A stretch of 62,540 nucleotides of DNA from Candidatus Avimonas merdigallinarum (GCA_904377855.1 CAJFGS010000012.1:1-62540); one strand, 5' to 3'. Numbered from the stretch's first letter, positions 26,789-38,055 are shown. The notes: generated from the letters alone by a model not told the origin. Numbers and translations are program-made.

Positions 26789-28453
26789 GTGGATAGACAA
26801 GATACAGAGAAAATCATAGCTGAATATCTGAAGCCTATATTTGGATTTGCTCTGAAACGGTGCAAAAACATCCACGATGCAGAGGATTTGTCGCAGGAGA
26901 TTGCGATTAGGGCGTTCCGCGCTCTCCTTATCAAGGACAACGTTGCGGACATGGGGAAGTTTATCTGGACGGTTGCCTATAATACGCTCAGTAACTATTA
27001 TCGCGATACTGCAAAAAGCATAGTCGGCGTTTCCATTGATGAGATTGCAGAGCGGATAGCGGATTCCTATTCTGAAATAGACACCGATGACAACACAGAA
27101 TCTATCCATAAGCTCCAGACAGAAGTTGCTTACCTTTCAAAGCTGCAAAGAAGAATTGTGATTGCGTATTACTTTGAGAATCATAAACAGACAGATATTG
27201 CTCGTGAGCTGGGAATCCCTCTCGGCACCGTCAAATGGCACTTATTTGAGGCTAAAAAAGATTTGAAAAGAGGTATGGATACGATGAGAAGACCAAGTGA
27301 ACTCAAATTTAACCCGATTAAATTCCACTCCTATGGGATCAATGGCTCCGTAGGTACGAAATCCCCAGACGAGTTCTTTCGTTCCACATTATCTCAGAAC
27401 ATCTGCTACTGTGTGCGCGATACCGCAAAGACTATAAATGAGATCGCCGATGATTTAGGAGTTTCCCCGGTATATGTAGAAACCGAAGCGGAATTCCTTG
27501 AGGAATATGGCTTTCTGCAAGCGCAAAAGGACAAGTACATGGTTAACTTTCTTATCAGTGAGCCTACAGCAGAACTGATGATTATGCAGAATGATATATA
27601 TAAACGTGCCGCCAAGTTGTTCGCAAACGATTTGTATGATGAACTGACTTTTTCCGGTATCCTGGATGATCCGGATATCTTGTGCGGCCAGACTGATCAA
27701 CCGATTTCCTTGACCAAATCTTCCAGAGCTGACCATAATTTCATTCTTTGGTCGCTGATACCTTATATCGCTGCCTGTTCAGGAGAAAATCTGATGGACA
27801 AAAGTATTTCTTTTGAAGAAGTGGCGACGATCCGCCCGGACGGTGGACACAATATTTTTCACGCTTCTGTGGTTCCGGAGCATTTGGTTTTACCTGACGA
27901 TTATGTGTATATGAAAAACTGGTGCGGACCAATGTGGAACGGAAACGGTGAGCACATTTTATGGCAGATCGACAGCGAATGGTCAGAGCAAAGAGAATTT
28001 AACAGTGTTTCCTATTCAGAAGATGCTAGTCGGGTACTTTCTCTCTATTCAAGAGAGAAGAAAGAACGTCTTTCTAGGGATGAGTATATATGGCTGGCTG
28101 AACGTGGGTATGTAAAAACCAATGGAGATTATGACGGTTGTTTCAAGTCTTCATGGCAGATCGTTGTTCTAGACAGTAAAGAGATCCAGAATAGACTTCT
28201 CGCCATCGGGGAGCGTATTAAAGTAAAATACCAAACTGAATTGAATGCGCTGAAGGCACCCTACGCGGAGGCGGTACTGGAATCCGTCCCGACACACCTT
28301 AAAAAGGTAAAATCGTATGAGCTGCAATTTTTATTCTACTCTGACGGTTGGTTTCTTATCCATTGTATCACAACCCTTCTGAAAAACGGCAAGCTGAAAG
28401 AGCCTACCCAAGGGCAGAGAAAATCGCTGACAACTCTGATTACAAATATATAA
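26789..28453 (+). CDS. ECF-type sigma factor with large C-terminal extension (554 aa)
   Basis: Residues ~1-80 match sigma-70 region 2 (EYLKPIFGFALKRC, DAEDLSQEIAIRAFRALL, FIWTVAYNTLSNYYRD). Residues ~135-170 match region 4 (LQRRIVIAYYFENHKQTDIARELGIPLGTVKWHLFEAKK). After that come ~370 residues not usual in ECF sigma factors. They begin with a second winged-helix-like stretch (TINEIADDLGVSPVYVETEAEFLEEYGFL, ~residues 210-240), then an unclassified soluble region. The start is GTG at 26789 with AAGGAGG 8 nt upstream. The gene is much more AT-rich than its neighbours and follows a tRNA, so horizontal acquisition is likely. No anti-sigma gene adjoins; the extension may do that job. Confidence 0.85.
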   Translation: MDRQDTEKIIAEYLKPIFGFALKRCKNIHDAEDLSQEIAIRAFRALLIKDNVADMGKFIWTVAYNTLSNYYRDTAKSIVGVSIDEIAERIADSYSEIDTDDNTESIHKLQTEVAYLSKLQRRIVIAYYFENHKQTDIARELGIPLGTVKWHLFEAKKDLKRGMDTMRRPSELKFNPIKFHSYGINGSVGTKSPDEFFRSTLSQNICYCVRDTAKTINEIADDLGVSPVYVETEAEFLEEYGFLQAQKDKYMVNFLISEPTAELMIMQNDIYKRAAKLFANDLYDELTFSGILDDPDILCGQTDQPISLTKSSRADHNFILWSLIPYIAACSGENLMDKSISFEEVATIRPDGGHNIFHASVVPEHLVLPDDYVYMKNWCGPMWNGNGEHILWQIDSEWSEQREFNSVSYSEDASRVLSLYSREKKERLSRDEYIWLAERGYVKTNGDYDGCFKSSWQIVVLDSKEIQNRLLAIGERIKVKYQTELNALKAPYAEAVLESVPTHLKKVKSYELQFLFYSDGWFLIHCITTLLKNGKLKEPTQGQRKSLTTLITNI

Positions 28454-28560
28454 ATTTAAATGCCGACAAAAATATCAAGTTTGATTAACGTGAAAGTACG
28501 AATCTACCCGCCAAAACCACAAAAATATCTTTTTTTATGTGCCTCTCACAGAAACGTTGG

Positions 28561-28597
28561 AATGATGCGGTTTTTGCGAACCGCATCATTCTTTTTT
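28561..28597 (+). terminator. Terminator after the sigma factor gene
   Basis: A 12-bp stem AATGATGCGGTT/AACCGCATCATT with a short loop, followed by CTTTTTT. It is about 105 nt after the stop. Confidence 0.88.
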
Positions 28598-28712
28598 GCT
28601 AACATTTCTGCTAACAAGTTGCTAACATGCATGGCAATTCGGTTTTCGTCTTCTCGCAAATTTGCTTTCCTCCATTTCTTAATTTTGCGGCTTGCTAACA
28701 GGATTGCTAACA
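28596..28712. repeat. Five phased copies of (T/C)TGCTAACA
   Basis: Copies start at 28596, 28608 (with C in first position), 28619, 28692 and 28704. Spacing within each group is 11-12 bp, about one helical turn, with a 73-bp gap between groups. They abut the 3' end of the integrase remnant. They look like arm-type recombinase binding sites or a plasmid-like iteron set; this is inference. Confidence 0.6.
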
Positions 28713-28721
28713 TGCAAAAGT

Positions 28722-29005
28722 TTATCCCTGTTTTACAAGCAGCGCATCGAGTAGTTTTTTCTGCAATTCAGGATTGCTTTCGATGTCCTCCAACAGCGCT
28801 GTGACGGGATCGGTTTCGAGAGCGGCCGGCATAGATGGATGGCCGTAGAAATCTTTCTCTATGTTGTCCATCAGCCGCGCTCTGCTTTTATTTTGCATGT
28901 GCGAATAGGTATCTGTCACCATCCCGGCAGAAGCATGATCGGTATCCCCCCCCTGGACCGACTTAATATCACCGCCGCTTAACGCCAGCTTATAGGTGGT
29001 GCTGG
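28722..29005 (-). pseudogene. Tyrosine recombinase (integrase), C-terminal fragment
   Basis: Leftward, the frame reads TTYKLALSGGDIKSVQGG, then DHASAGMVTDTYSHMQNKSRARLMDNIEKDFYG. The GGDIKSVQG, H-A and catalytic Tyr (MVTDTYSHM) context is the end of a Tn916/phage-type integrase, with both the active-site His and Tyr regions present. All the upstream part of the enzyme is absent; at about 29005 the sequence turns into a truncated secreted protein. A G8 run inserts an extra Gly relative to the common SVQGDTGH. It is a remnant of a lost or rearranged mobile element. Confidence 0.75.
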
Positions 29006-29499
29006 ATATCGTTTGAGTCGTTCACATAGCCATAATCGGCGGCGTATAGGGGCTCGGTTACCTTCACGAGGTAATTATTCTTGCCCCGCACCTGCCCGGT
29101 TTCGTCGACATACTTCACCGGTTGCGCGAAGTAGTACAGCGTCTTTGTCCCGTCCCGGTTCTGGAAGAGGACGGTGTTCCGATCGGTTTCCTGCTCATGC
29201 AGGCGGTTGACGTGTCCTTTTTCAGCGATGGCCGCCTCGCTGACCGGTTCGGGCTTGTCCGCTTCCGGCAGTACCGCCGTCGCCAATTCCGCCAGGCTCA
29301 TGTCCCCCGCCGTGCTCGGCAGCCGTTCCTGTGCTGCTTCGTCCGGCGTCCAGAGTTTTTCACTCAGCTGCGGCGCCTCCTGCGGGACGGCTTCCTCCTG
29401 CGCCGATACCGGTATCCTGCCGAACATCCCGACCGTCAGGCACAGGGACAGCGCTGCTGCCAGCGCTTTTTGCAGTTTCCGCTTGTGTTTGGGCTTCAA
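28990..29499 (-). pseudogene. N-terminal piece of a secreted DNRLRE/RHS-type protein, truncated
   Basis: A signal peptide (basic KPKHKRKLQK, hydrophobic ALAAALSLCLTVGMF, SAQEEA cleavage region) is followed by the typical prodomain of large clostridial secreted proteins: NTVLFQNRDGTKTLYYFAQPVKYVDETGQ and NNYLVKVTEPLYAADYGYVNDSNDIQ. It then stops after three foreign residues where integrase sequence begins (~29005). The start is probably TTG at 29499, preceded by AGAAGGA. Family members continue for many hundreds of residues, so only a stub remains. Confidence 0.65.
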
Positions 29500-29607
29500 A
29501 TGTGTTCATCCTTCTCGGCTTACACGATTTCCCAGTGGGTGTAAATACGGCAATTCTGAGGCAGACTTGCACAAGCATAGGCATCCCCCCTTTCGTGGAA
29601 TAGGGGG

Positions 29608-30018
29608 TTATTCCTTTAGCACAATTTCCAGGAAGGGGGAAAACAGGCCGTTGTCCCCGGAGGCCAGCAGCAGGCTGCCGCCGGTGGAGTCGCAGCGGAT
29701 GAAAAAGCTGTTCTGAACCGAATAGGCGGCGTTTTCGTAGGGCTTATTTTTCAGCATCTCCTTGAGCAGGGACGTAACGTCCAGGATATAGTCCCCTTTG
29801 GCCTGGATCTTCACCTGGCTCACCGGCGTTCCGTCGAAGGGCGGCCGGTTGAACCAGCGGGTGTTGATGCTGCGCCTGCCCACTACGACGGACTCCTCTT
29901 CCACCATGGGGACCTCCCCACCCGGTGGCGCACCAATGGGTCTATGGGGTATGATGTCACCGGCCCCGTCCTGCCGATTGACCGGATAGCGTAGAGATAG
30001 GGGCTCACTGGATTGCAA
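29608..30018 (-). pseudogene. Fragment of a DNRLRE-domain secreted protein
   Basis: The last ~85 residues (NTRWFNRPPFDGTPVSQVKIQ, YILDVTSLLKEMLKN, FFIRCDSTGGSLLLASG, SPFLEIVLKE) match the C-terminal half of a DNRLRE domain, the beta-rich module of large cell-surface proteins. The first ~50 residues look unrelated and there is no signal peptide or ribosome site, so this is a decayed piece. It lies just upstream of the other truncated secreted protein, and both likely derive from one RHS-like locus. Confidence 0.5.
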
Positions 30019-30093
30019 TGAAAGCGGATCGGATGGCGGATCCGTCCCGTGTTTAACAGGAAACCGAAGTCCGCATAAACAGCGTGGCTTTGT

Positions 30094-30131
30094 AAAAACA
30101 GGCCGTATCGTTTATGATACGGCCTGTTTTT
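30094..30131. terminator. Symmetric bidirectional terminator
   Basis: A perfect 16-bp stem AAAAACAGGCCGTATC/GATACGGCCTGTTTTT with loop GTTTAT. It lies between genes that point away from each other, so it ends no gene now present; it may be left over from a lost gene. Confidence 0.85.
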
Positions 30132-30261
30132 CTATGCTCCTTTTGCCTGCTTTCCGTCAGGGGGTCTCCCGGGGCCGGAATCCCGACCGGCAGAGCAGAC
30201 CTGCCGCCGGCGGTTCGTGCGGAGCGGTTTCAAAATTTTAAGCACAAAATTTCCCGGGAAC

Positions 30262-30317
30262 TTGACAAAAAAACGATCAAATGTCATATTGACAATATTT
30301 TTGCCTTGCGCTAAAAT
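30262..30317 (+). promoter_or_regulatory. Two overlapping promoters for marR-ABC operon
   Basis: P1: TTGACA 30262-30267, 17 nt, CATATT 30285-30290. P2: TTGACA 30289-30294, 17 nt, TAAAAT 30312-30317. P2 uses the last two bases of the P1 -10 as the start of its -35. Confidence 0.75.
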
Positions 30318-30321
30318 TTGT

Positions 30322-30335
30322 TTGTTTCCGAACAA
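30322..30335. promoter_or_regulatory. Inverted repeat at transcription start, probable MarR operator
   Basis: TTGTT-TCCG-AACAA, immediately after the P2 -10 box and about 50 nt before the regulator's start. MarR proteins typically bind such short palindromes to repress their own operon. Confidence 0.5.
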
Positions 30336-30386
30336 TTTTTCAAAACAGGGCTGTAGTCTTACCATTGGAGAGGGGGAAGCGTTCAA

Positions 30387-30812
30387 ATGGAGAAAGACTG
30401 TGGGACGTGGATCCACATCCTGTCCCACAAGCTGAAAAAGCGCATGAACGCCAATATGCAGAGCCTGGGGCTCACCGGGGTGCAGAGCCGCATCATGCAT
30501 TATATCCTTGTGAAATGCGCCGAAGGGCCCGTATTCCAGCGCGATGTGGAAAGCGTCTTCGGCATGAGCCGTTCCACAGCCACCGGCATTTTGCAGCTGA
30601 TGGAAAAGAACGGCCTGATCCTGCGTAAGAGCGTAGCCAGCGACGCGCGCCTGAAAAGCCTGGTCCCTACGGATAAGGCGGCGCATCTTGACGCGCAGAT
30701 CGGCGAATCCCTTCGCCAGACCGAGCAGCGGCTCACCCAGGGCCTGTCTGACGAGCAGATTGCGCTGTTCCTGGAGACGGCAGCGCAGATGTCCGCGAAT
30801 CTGGAGGCATAG
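30387..30812 (+). CDS. MarR-family transcriptional regulator (141 aa)
   Basis: A winged-helix regulator: helices LGLTGVQSRIMHYIL, the recognition region FQRDVESVFGMSRSTATGILQLMEKNGLILRKS and the wing SDARLKSLVPT, then a C-terminal dimerisation helix. AGGGGGAAG precedes the ATG at 30387. It is followed 89 nt later by two ABC exporter genes, so it most likely represses them and is released by a toxic ligand. Confidence 0.9.
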   Translation: MEKDCGTWIHILSHKLKKRMNANMQSLGLTGVQSRIMHYILVKCAEGPVFQRDVESVFGMSRSTATGILQLMEKNGLILRKSVASDARLKSLVPTDKAAHLDAQIGESLRQTEQRLTQGLSDEQIALFLETAAQMSANLEA

Positions 30813-30901
30813 TTGGCGTCTATTCTGCTCCTTTCCCGCATTATTTTGACGATGCACCCCGCGGCGCACCGGGTGCATCCGGCTTTGGAGGAATGTCACA
30901 T

Positions 30902-32636
30902 ATGATAAAAACCCTTGCTCGCAGTATCCGCGAGTTCAAAAAGACGGCGATCCTGACGCCGCTTTTGGTTATAGTCGAAGTGGTTCTGGAGTGCATTATC
31001 CCGTTCACGATCGCCAACCTGGTCAATAAGATGCAGGCCGGGTGCGGTATGGACGTCATCGTCAGCTACGGCATCCAGCTGCTCGTCATGGCCGTTTTGT
31101 CGCTGGTTTTCGGCGTCGCGGCCGGCAACACCTGCGCCACCGCTTCCACCGGCTTTGCGCGCAACCTGCGCAAGGACATGTTCTACCGCATCCAGGATTA
31201 CTCCTTTGAGAACATCGACAAGTTCTCGGTATCCAGCCTGGTGACCCGGATGACCACCGACGTGGTGAATGTGCAGATGTCCTTCATGATGATCATCCGC
31301 GTGGCAATCCGCGGCCCGCTGATGCTGATCTTCTCCTTCATCATGGGCTTTGCCATGGGGGGGCGGCTGGCCATGATCTTCCTTATCACCATCCCGCTGC
31401 TGGGTATCGGGCTGGTGCTGGTCATCCGCAAGGCGACGCCGATTTTCCGCCGGGTGTTCCGCAAATACGACGCGCTCAACGATTCGGTGCAGGAAAACGT
31501 GCAGGCCATGCGGGTCGTCAAGAGCTATGTGCGGGAGGACTACGAGAAGAAGAAGTTCACCGCCGCCGCGGAAGACGTCTGCAAGGACTTCACCAAGGCG
31601 GAGCGGATCATGGCGCTCAACAACCCCATGATGCAGTTCTGCGTATACGCGGGTATGGCCTTTGTGCTGTCCTTCGGCTCCTACGCTGTTATCACCAGCC
31701 GGGGCATGGAAGTCGCGGTGGGCCAGATGTCCGCCATCCTTACATACAGCTTCCAGATCCTCATGAGCCTGATGATGCTGTCCATGGTGTTCGTGATGAT
31801 CACCATGTCGATGGAATCCGCCGAGCGTATCGTCGAGGTCCTGAACGAAGAGAGCAGCCTCACCAGCCCCGAGGACGCCCTGACCGAGGTCAAGGACGGC
31901 TCGATTGATTTTGAAAACGTGAGCTTCAAGTATTCCAAAAAGGCCGAGCGTATGGCGCTGGCCGGGGTGGACCTGCATATCAAGTCCGGGGAGCTCATCG
32001 GGATCCTGGGGGGCACCGGCTCGTCCAAATCCACGCTGGTGCAGCTCATCCCCCGCCTGTACGACGTCACCGAGGGCTGCGTCAAGGTAGGCGGCGTGGA
32101 CGTGCGCCGGTACGATCTGGAAACCCTGCGCAACAGCGTGGCCGTGGTGTTGCAGAAGAACGTGCTGTTCTCCGGCACCATCAAGGACAACCTGCGCTGG
32201 GGCAACCCCGACGCCACCGACGATGAGATGCTGGAAGCCTGCAAGCTGGCGCAGGCCGACGAGTTTATCCAGCAGTTCCCCAATAAATACGACACGTGGA
32301 TTGAGCAGGGCGGCGCCAACGTCTCCGGCGGCCAGAAGCAGCGTCTGTGCATCGCGCGCGCGCTGCTGAAAAAGCCGAAGGTTCTGATCCTGGACGACTC
32401 CACCAGCGCCGTAGACACCCGCACCGACATGCTCATTCGTCAGGGCTTCCGCGAGTTCATCCCCGAGACGACCAAAATCATCATTGCCCAGCGCGTCGCC
32501 TCCGTGCAGGACGCCGACCGCATCATCGTCATGGACGGCGGGCGGATCAGCGCCATCGGCAACCACGACGAGCTGATGAAGACCAGCGAGATTTATCGTG
32601 AGGTATATACCTCCCAGACCAAGGCAGGTGATCAAG

Positions 32637-32650
<14 letters not shown>
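30902..32650 (+). CDS. ABC exporter half-transporter, degenerate-site subunit (582 aa)
   Basis: Six membrane segments in the N-terminal ~310 residues (type IV exporter fold), then a nucleotide-binding domain: Walker A GGTGSSKST (~369), signature VSGGQKQR, Walker B LILDDSTSAVD (~495), H-loop region IIAQRVAS with Gln in place of the usual His. Asp replaces the catalytic Glu after Walker B and the switch His is lost, as in the non-catalytic partner of heterodimeric exporters (BmrC/TM287 type). The start at 30902 suits the GGAGG site better than 30893. It overlaps its partner gene by 14 nt. Confidence 0.92.
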
Positions 32651-34574
<1,924 letters not shown>

Positions 34575-34605
34575 CCGTTCTCCACACCAAGATACCCACA
34601 AAAAT

Positions 34606-34668
34606 GAATCCCGGGCGGCGTACACCTCCATAACTAACAGGAGGGACGGGCCCGGGATTCTTCTTTTT
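34606..34668 (+). terminator. Terminator of the marR-ABC operon
   Basis: An outer 11-bp stem GAATCCCGGGC/GCCCGGGATTC enclosing a smaller CCTCC/GGAGG hairpin, followed by TTCTTTTT. Confidence 0.85.
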
Positions 34669-34812
34669 GAAGGGAGAAGCATGGATTTTACCAATGCCTT
34701 TGCCGCTGAAAAGCAGGCGTTGGAAAAATATGCGGCGGGGCAGTACGTTTTTTGAGAATGGCCGGAAAACCCGCATCCGGATAGAAATTCCCCGGAAGGA
34801 AAACGGCCGGCT

Positions 34813-35988
34813 TTACCCGCGCGGATAGTGGCCGTACTCCCGCACGGCGTTGTACATGGCGGCTACATTTTCGAGCGGGGTCAGCGGCGGGAGGTTGTTG
34901 GCCTCCCGCAGGACGAAGCGGCGGGTATAGGGGCGCACCTCGTCAAGGATCCGCCGGGTTTCGGCCGCCGCCTGTTCCGGCGATCCGTTCTGGAGCAGCG
35001 CGACCCGCGGGCCGCCCTGGATGATGACTTCCGGCCCCAGCTCCTGCGCCAGCTTCCCGTGCTCGACGGGATAGCCGGTGTCAAAGCTGGTAACGTGGAG
35101 GCTTTTGCAGATGAGCGGGAAATGGCGGGTGGCGTCACCGCACAGATGGATAGAATGGTTCTGCCCTTTCCCGTTGGTGATGCCGGCGAGCAGCTTCTGG
35201 TGAAACGGGAGGATCAGCCGCTCGTAATCCGCGGCGGACAGAAGCGCGATGCTGTCGTCCGCAAACCAGCCGTTGTCCGGGAGCGGCAGGCCGTAATAGG
35301 CATACCAGGCACGGATCCGCTGGATTGTCGCTTGGGTGATGTACTCCAGCAGCGCCATGGCGAAATCGGGGTCGAGATAAAGGTCCATGCAGAATTCCGC
35401 CGTGCCCCGCAGGTTGCAGGCAATGGTCATAGGGCCGTCCGTCCCGAACCCGGTCTGGTCGCAGACAACCGGCCGCCCGCAAAAGGTGTGCGGGGAGGAA
35501 AAACGCTCATAGAAGTCCCGCAGATAGCCGTAGATGCCGTCAAACGGGTCGGGGATCCCCTTTTCAAACAACTCGTTTTTATTGTCGTCGGTAAGGAGCG
35601 GCAGGGTGTCGGGAACATCGCCCTCTGGGTAGACGACCTCGGCCCCCAGCCACGAGGCTTCCGCAAAATTCTGCGGATCCGCATAGATATGCCATACCTC
35701 CGGCATCCCCATCTCCTGATCGCAGGGCAGGAAATGGCGGCGGAACAGCGCAAATTCGCACTGCACCTGCTCCATGATTTCCGGATCGGTCATATACTCC
35801 CGGAAAGTGACGCCGCGGGGATTGTAGCGGCGGTCGCAGAGGAGGAAGCGCGGGTTTACTCCCAGCGTCATGGGAACCCGTTCCGGATTCCCCGCATAGA
35901 AGCCTTCCCACACCCGCCGTTGCTCCTCATTGTGTGCTGACCAGTCGGCGTCGGGCAGGGGAGGAAGCGAAAAGATAGGGCCTTTCAT
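34813..35988 (-). CDS. Uroporphyrinogen decarboxylase-like (URO-D superfamily) protein
   Basis: 391 residues. The core resembles corrinoid/methyl transfer members of the URO-D superfamily rather than true HemE: IHLCGDATRHFPLICKSLHVTSFDTGYPVEHGKLAQELGPEVIIQGG includes the H-x-C zinc-ligand pattern and the late G-G-P segment. True HemE residues for porphyrin binding are not evident. The start at 35988 (MKGPIFSLPPLPDADW) follows AGGTG. It stands alone, without a corrinoid protein gene beside it, so the substrate is open. Confidence 0.75.
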   Translation of the reverse strand: MKGPIFSLPPLPDADWSAHNEEQRRVWEGFYAGNPERVPMTLGVNPRFLLCDRRYNPRGVTFREYMTDPEIMEQVQCEFALFRRHFLPCDQEMGMPEVWHIYADPQNFAEASWLGAEVVYPEGDVPDTLPLLTDDNKNELFEKGIPDPFDGIYGYLRDFYERFSSPHTFCGRPVVCDQTGFGTDGPMTIACNLRGTAEFCMDLYLDPDFAMALLEYITQATIQRIRAWYAYYGLPLPDNGWFADDSIALLSAADYERLILPFHQKLLAGITNGKGQNHSIHLCGDATRHFPLICKSLHVTSFDTGYPVEHGKLAQELGPEVIIQGGPRVALLQNGSPEQAAAETRRILDEVRPYTRRFVLREANNLPPLTPLENVAAMYNAVREYGHYPRG

Positions 35989-36071
35989 GACTGCACCTGC
36001 TTTCTTATAAGCCGGCGGCGGGCTATTCCCGGAGGGACCCGCTTCCGGCCCTGTATTGGGCGGCATGCTGC

Positions 36072-36098
36072 AAAAAAAGGGGGGAGGAATCCTCCCCC
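36072..36098 (-). terminator. Terminator-like hairpin inside the URO-D gene leader
   Basis: Leftward: GGGGGAGGATTCCTCCCCC followed by TTTTTTT. It lies between the promoter (36196-36179) and the start codon at 35988, so it can only act as an attenuator of this gene or as the end of a short transcript. Confidence 0.65.
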
Positions 36099-36173
36099 GC
36101 GCGGAAGAGGAGAGCGGGCAAAGGCTCTCGGCTTTTATGGGGAATAGGAAAAACTTCAAGATTTACACAGAAA

Positions 36174-36201
36174 GTATAGCAGTGTTTGAAGAAAAAGCAA
36201 T
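36174..36201 (-). promoter_or_regulatory. Promoter of the URO-D-like gene
   Basis: Leftward TTGCTT (36201-36196), a 16-nt spacer, TATACT (36179-36174). It gives a leader of about 180 nt. Confidence 0.65.
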
Positions 36202-36330
36202 AGGATATGCAAAAAAATATAACTGAAAACCAGCTCCTGACCGTCAGAGCAAACTCGGCGTCCCTTCGCCAGGCTGTTTCCCGTGGCAGCTCATTTCACC
36301 GCAGCGGTTCCTGTGGTCGCCGCCCCTTCC

Positions 36331-36358
36331 TTGACAATCCCCCCCGCCGCGGTATAAT
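36331..36358 (+). promoter_or_regulatory. Promoter of xylB
   Basis: TTGACA (36331-36336), a 16-nt spacer, TATAAT (36353-36358), 120 nt before the start. The spacer has a C8-type run. Confidence 0.8.
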
Positions 36359-36478
36359 GAAAGCTAGACGGGATCGGCGGATGTCTGGCTTGTTCGATAG
36401 GCGGCTCCGTCCCCATCGTATGGAACGGGGAAGCCGCTGGACGGAAGGGCGGAGGGCCCCGGAAAGGCAGGGAAAACA

Positions 36479-38003
36479 ATGGCGTATTTGATGGGCATCG
36501 ACATCGGCACCTCCGGCACCAAGACCGCGCTGTTTGACGAGACGGGGACGGTGGTGGCCTCCCATACCGCGGAGTACCCGCTGTATCAGCCGCAAAACGG
36601 CTATGCCGAGCAGGAACCGGCCGACTGGTGGAACGCGACGGTGGAAGGGATCCGCGCGGTGCTGGCGGAAAGCGGCGTGCCGGCCGGCGCCGTTGCGGGC
36701 ATCGGCCTCTCCGGGCAGATGCACGGCCTGGTGATGCTGGACGAACGGGGCGAGGTGCTCCGCCGCTCCATCATCTGGTGCGATCAGCGCACCGCCGCCG
36801 AGTGCGAGGAGATCACCCAGCGCCTGGGATACGACCGGCTGATTGCGATTACGGCCAACCCGGCGCTGACCGGCTTCACCGCGTCCAAGATCCTCTGGGT
36901 CCGCAACCATGAGCCGGAAATATACGAAAAGTGCCGGCACATCCTCCTGCCCAAGGACTACGTCCGGTATATGCTCACGGGCGAGCTGGCGACGGAGGTA
37001 TCCGACGCGTCGGGGATGCAGCTTCTGGACATCCCGCACCGCTGCTGGTCGGACGAAGTGCTGGACAAGCTGGAGATTGACCGCTCCCTGCCGGGGAAGG
37101 TGTACGAGTCGCCGGAGGTGACCGGGAAGCTCACCCGCCGGGCGGCGGAGCTCACCGGCCTGGCGGAAGGGACCATCGTGGTCGGCGGCGCGGGGGACAA
37201 CGCGGCGGCGGCGGTCGGCACCGGCGTGGTGCGGGACGGCCGGGCCTTCACCACCATTGGCACTTCGGGGGTGGTTTTTGCCCACACCGACCGGATGGCG
37301 ATCGATCCCAAGGGGCGGGTGCATACCTTCTGCTGCGCGGTGCCGGGCGCCTGGCACGTCATGGGGGTGACCCAGGGCGCGGGCCTTTCCCTCAAATGGT
37401 TCCGGGACAATTTCTGCGGGGCGGAAAAGGAGGCCGCGGCGCTCATGGGGGTCGACCCCTATTATCTAATGGACAAGGAAGCGGAGACGGTGCCGGTGGG
37501 GGCGAACAAGCTGCTCTACCTGCCCTACCTGATGGGGGGGCGCACCCCCCATCTCGACCCCGACGCGCGGGGCGTGTTTTTCGGCCTGTCCGCCATCCAC
37601 ACCCGGAAGGATATGCTCCGCGCCGTGATGGAAGGCGTGGCCTACTCCCTGAACGACTGCATGGGGGTATTCCGGGAGATGGGGGTCGCCATCGACGATA
37701 TGATGGCCTGCGGCGGGGGGCGGGACCAGCGCCCTCTGGCGGCAGATGCTGGCCGACCTGTACGGCTGCGACGTCAAAACGCTGGCCTCCCGTGAAGGGC
37801 CGGCCCTCGGCGTGGCGCTGCTGGCCGGCGTGGGCGCGGGGGTGTACGCCAGCGTGCCCGAGGCCTGCGACGCGGTGCTCAAAGCCGACCGCGTGCAGTC
37901 CCCGATCCCGGAGAACACGGCGAAATACGCCCCGTTTTACAAGCTGTATACCGAACTGTACCCGGCGGTGAAGGCGTCCTTCGCCGAACTGGGGAAGCTG
38001 TAA
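36479..38003 (+). pseudogene. xylB: Xylulokinase (FGGY kinase), frameshifted at a G6 run
   Basis: Converts xylulose to xylulose-5-phosphate. It begins MAYLMGIDIGTSGTKTALFD (phosphate 1 motif), has GIGLSGQMHGLVMLD, IIWCDQRTAAECEEI, GGAGDNAAAAVGTGVV and LPYLMGGRTPHLDPDARG. In frame one the end after MACGGG turns to nonsense, while the true end (TSALWRQMLADLYGCDVKTL to AELGKL) continues in another frame to 38003. One G fewer in the run at 37715-37720 joins them. Everything else is intact, so an assembly indel is plausible. No xylA or transporter adjoins. Confidence 0.88.
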
Positions 38004-38019
38004 GAACCGAAAAACAGCA

Positions 38020-38055
38020 GGCAGGGGCCTTTCCCGAGCGGGAAAGGCCCCTGCC
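38020..38055 (+). terminator. Terminator hairpin after xylB
   Basis: A 16-bp stem GGCAGGGGCCTTTCCC/GGGAAAGGCCCCTGCC, 16 nt after the stop. Only TT follows the stem, so release may be incomplete. Confidence 0.65.

Noticed and set aside
28450-28720. A direct repeat of the tRNA-Arg 3' end as attachment site
   Set aside because: Only a weak partial match (ACGAATC near 28499) was found; no repeat long enough to be att was visible within the island.
34681-34755. 24-codon frame (MDFTNAFAAEKQALEKYAAGQ...) after the ABC operon terminator
   Set aside because: It has a fair ribosome site, but no promoter or terminator and no recognisable family. It may be a remnant, but cannot be supported as a gene.
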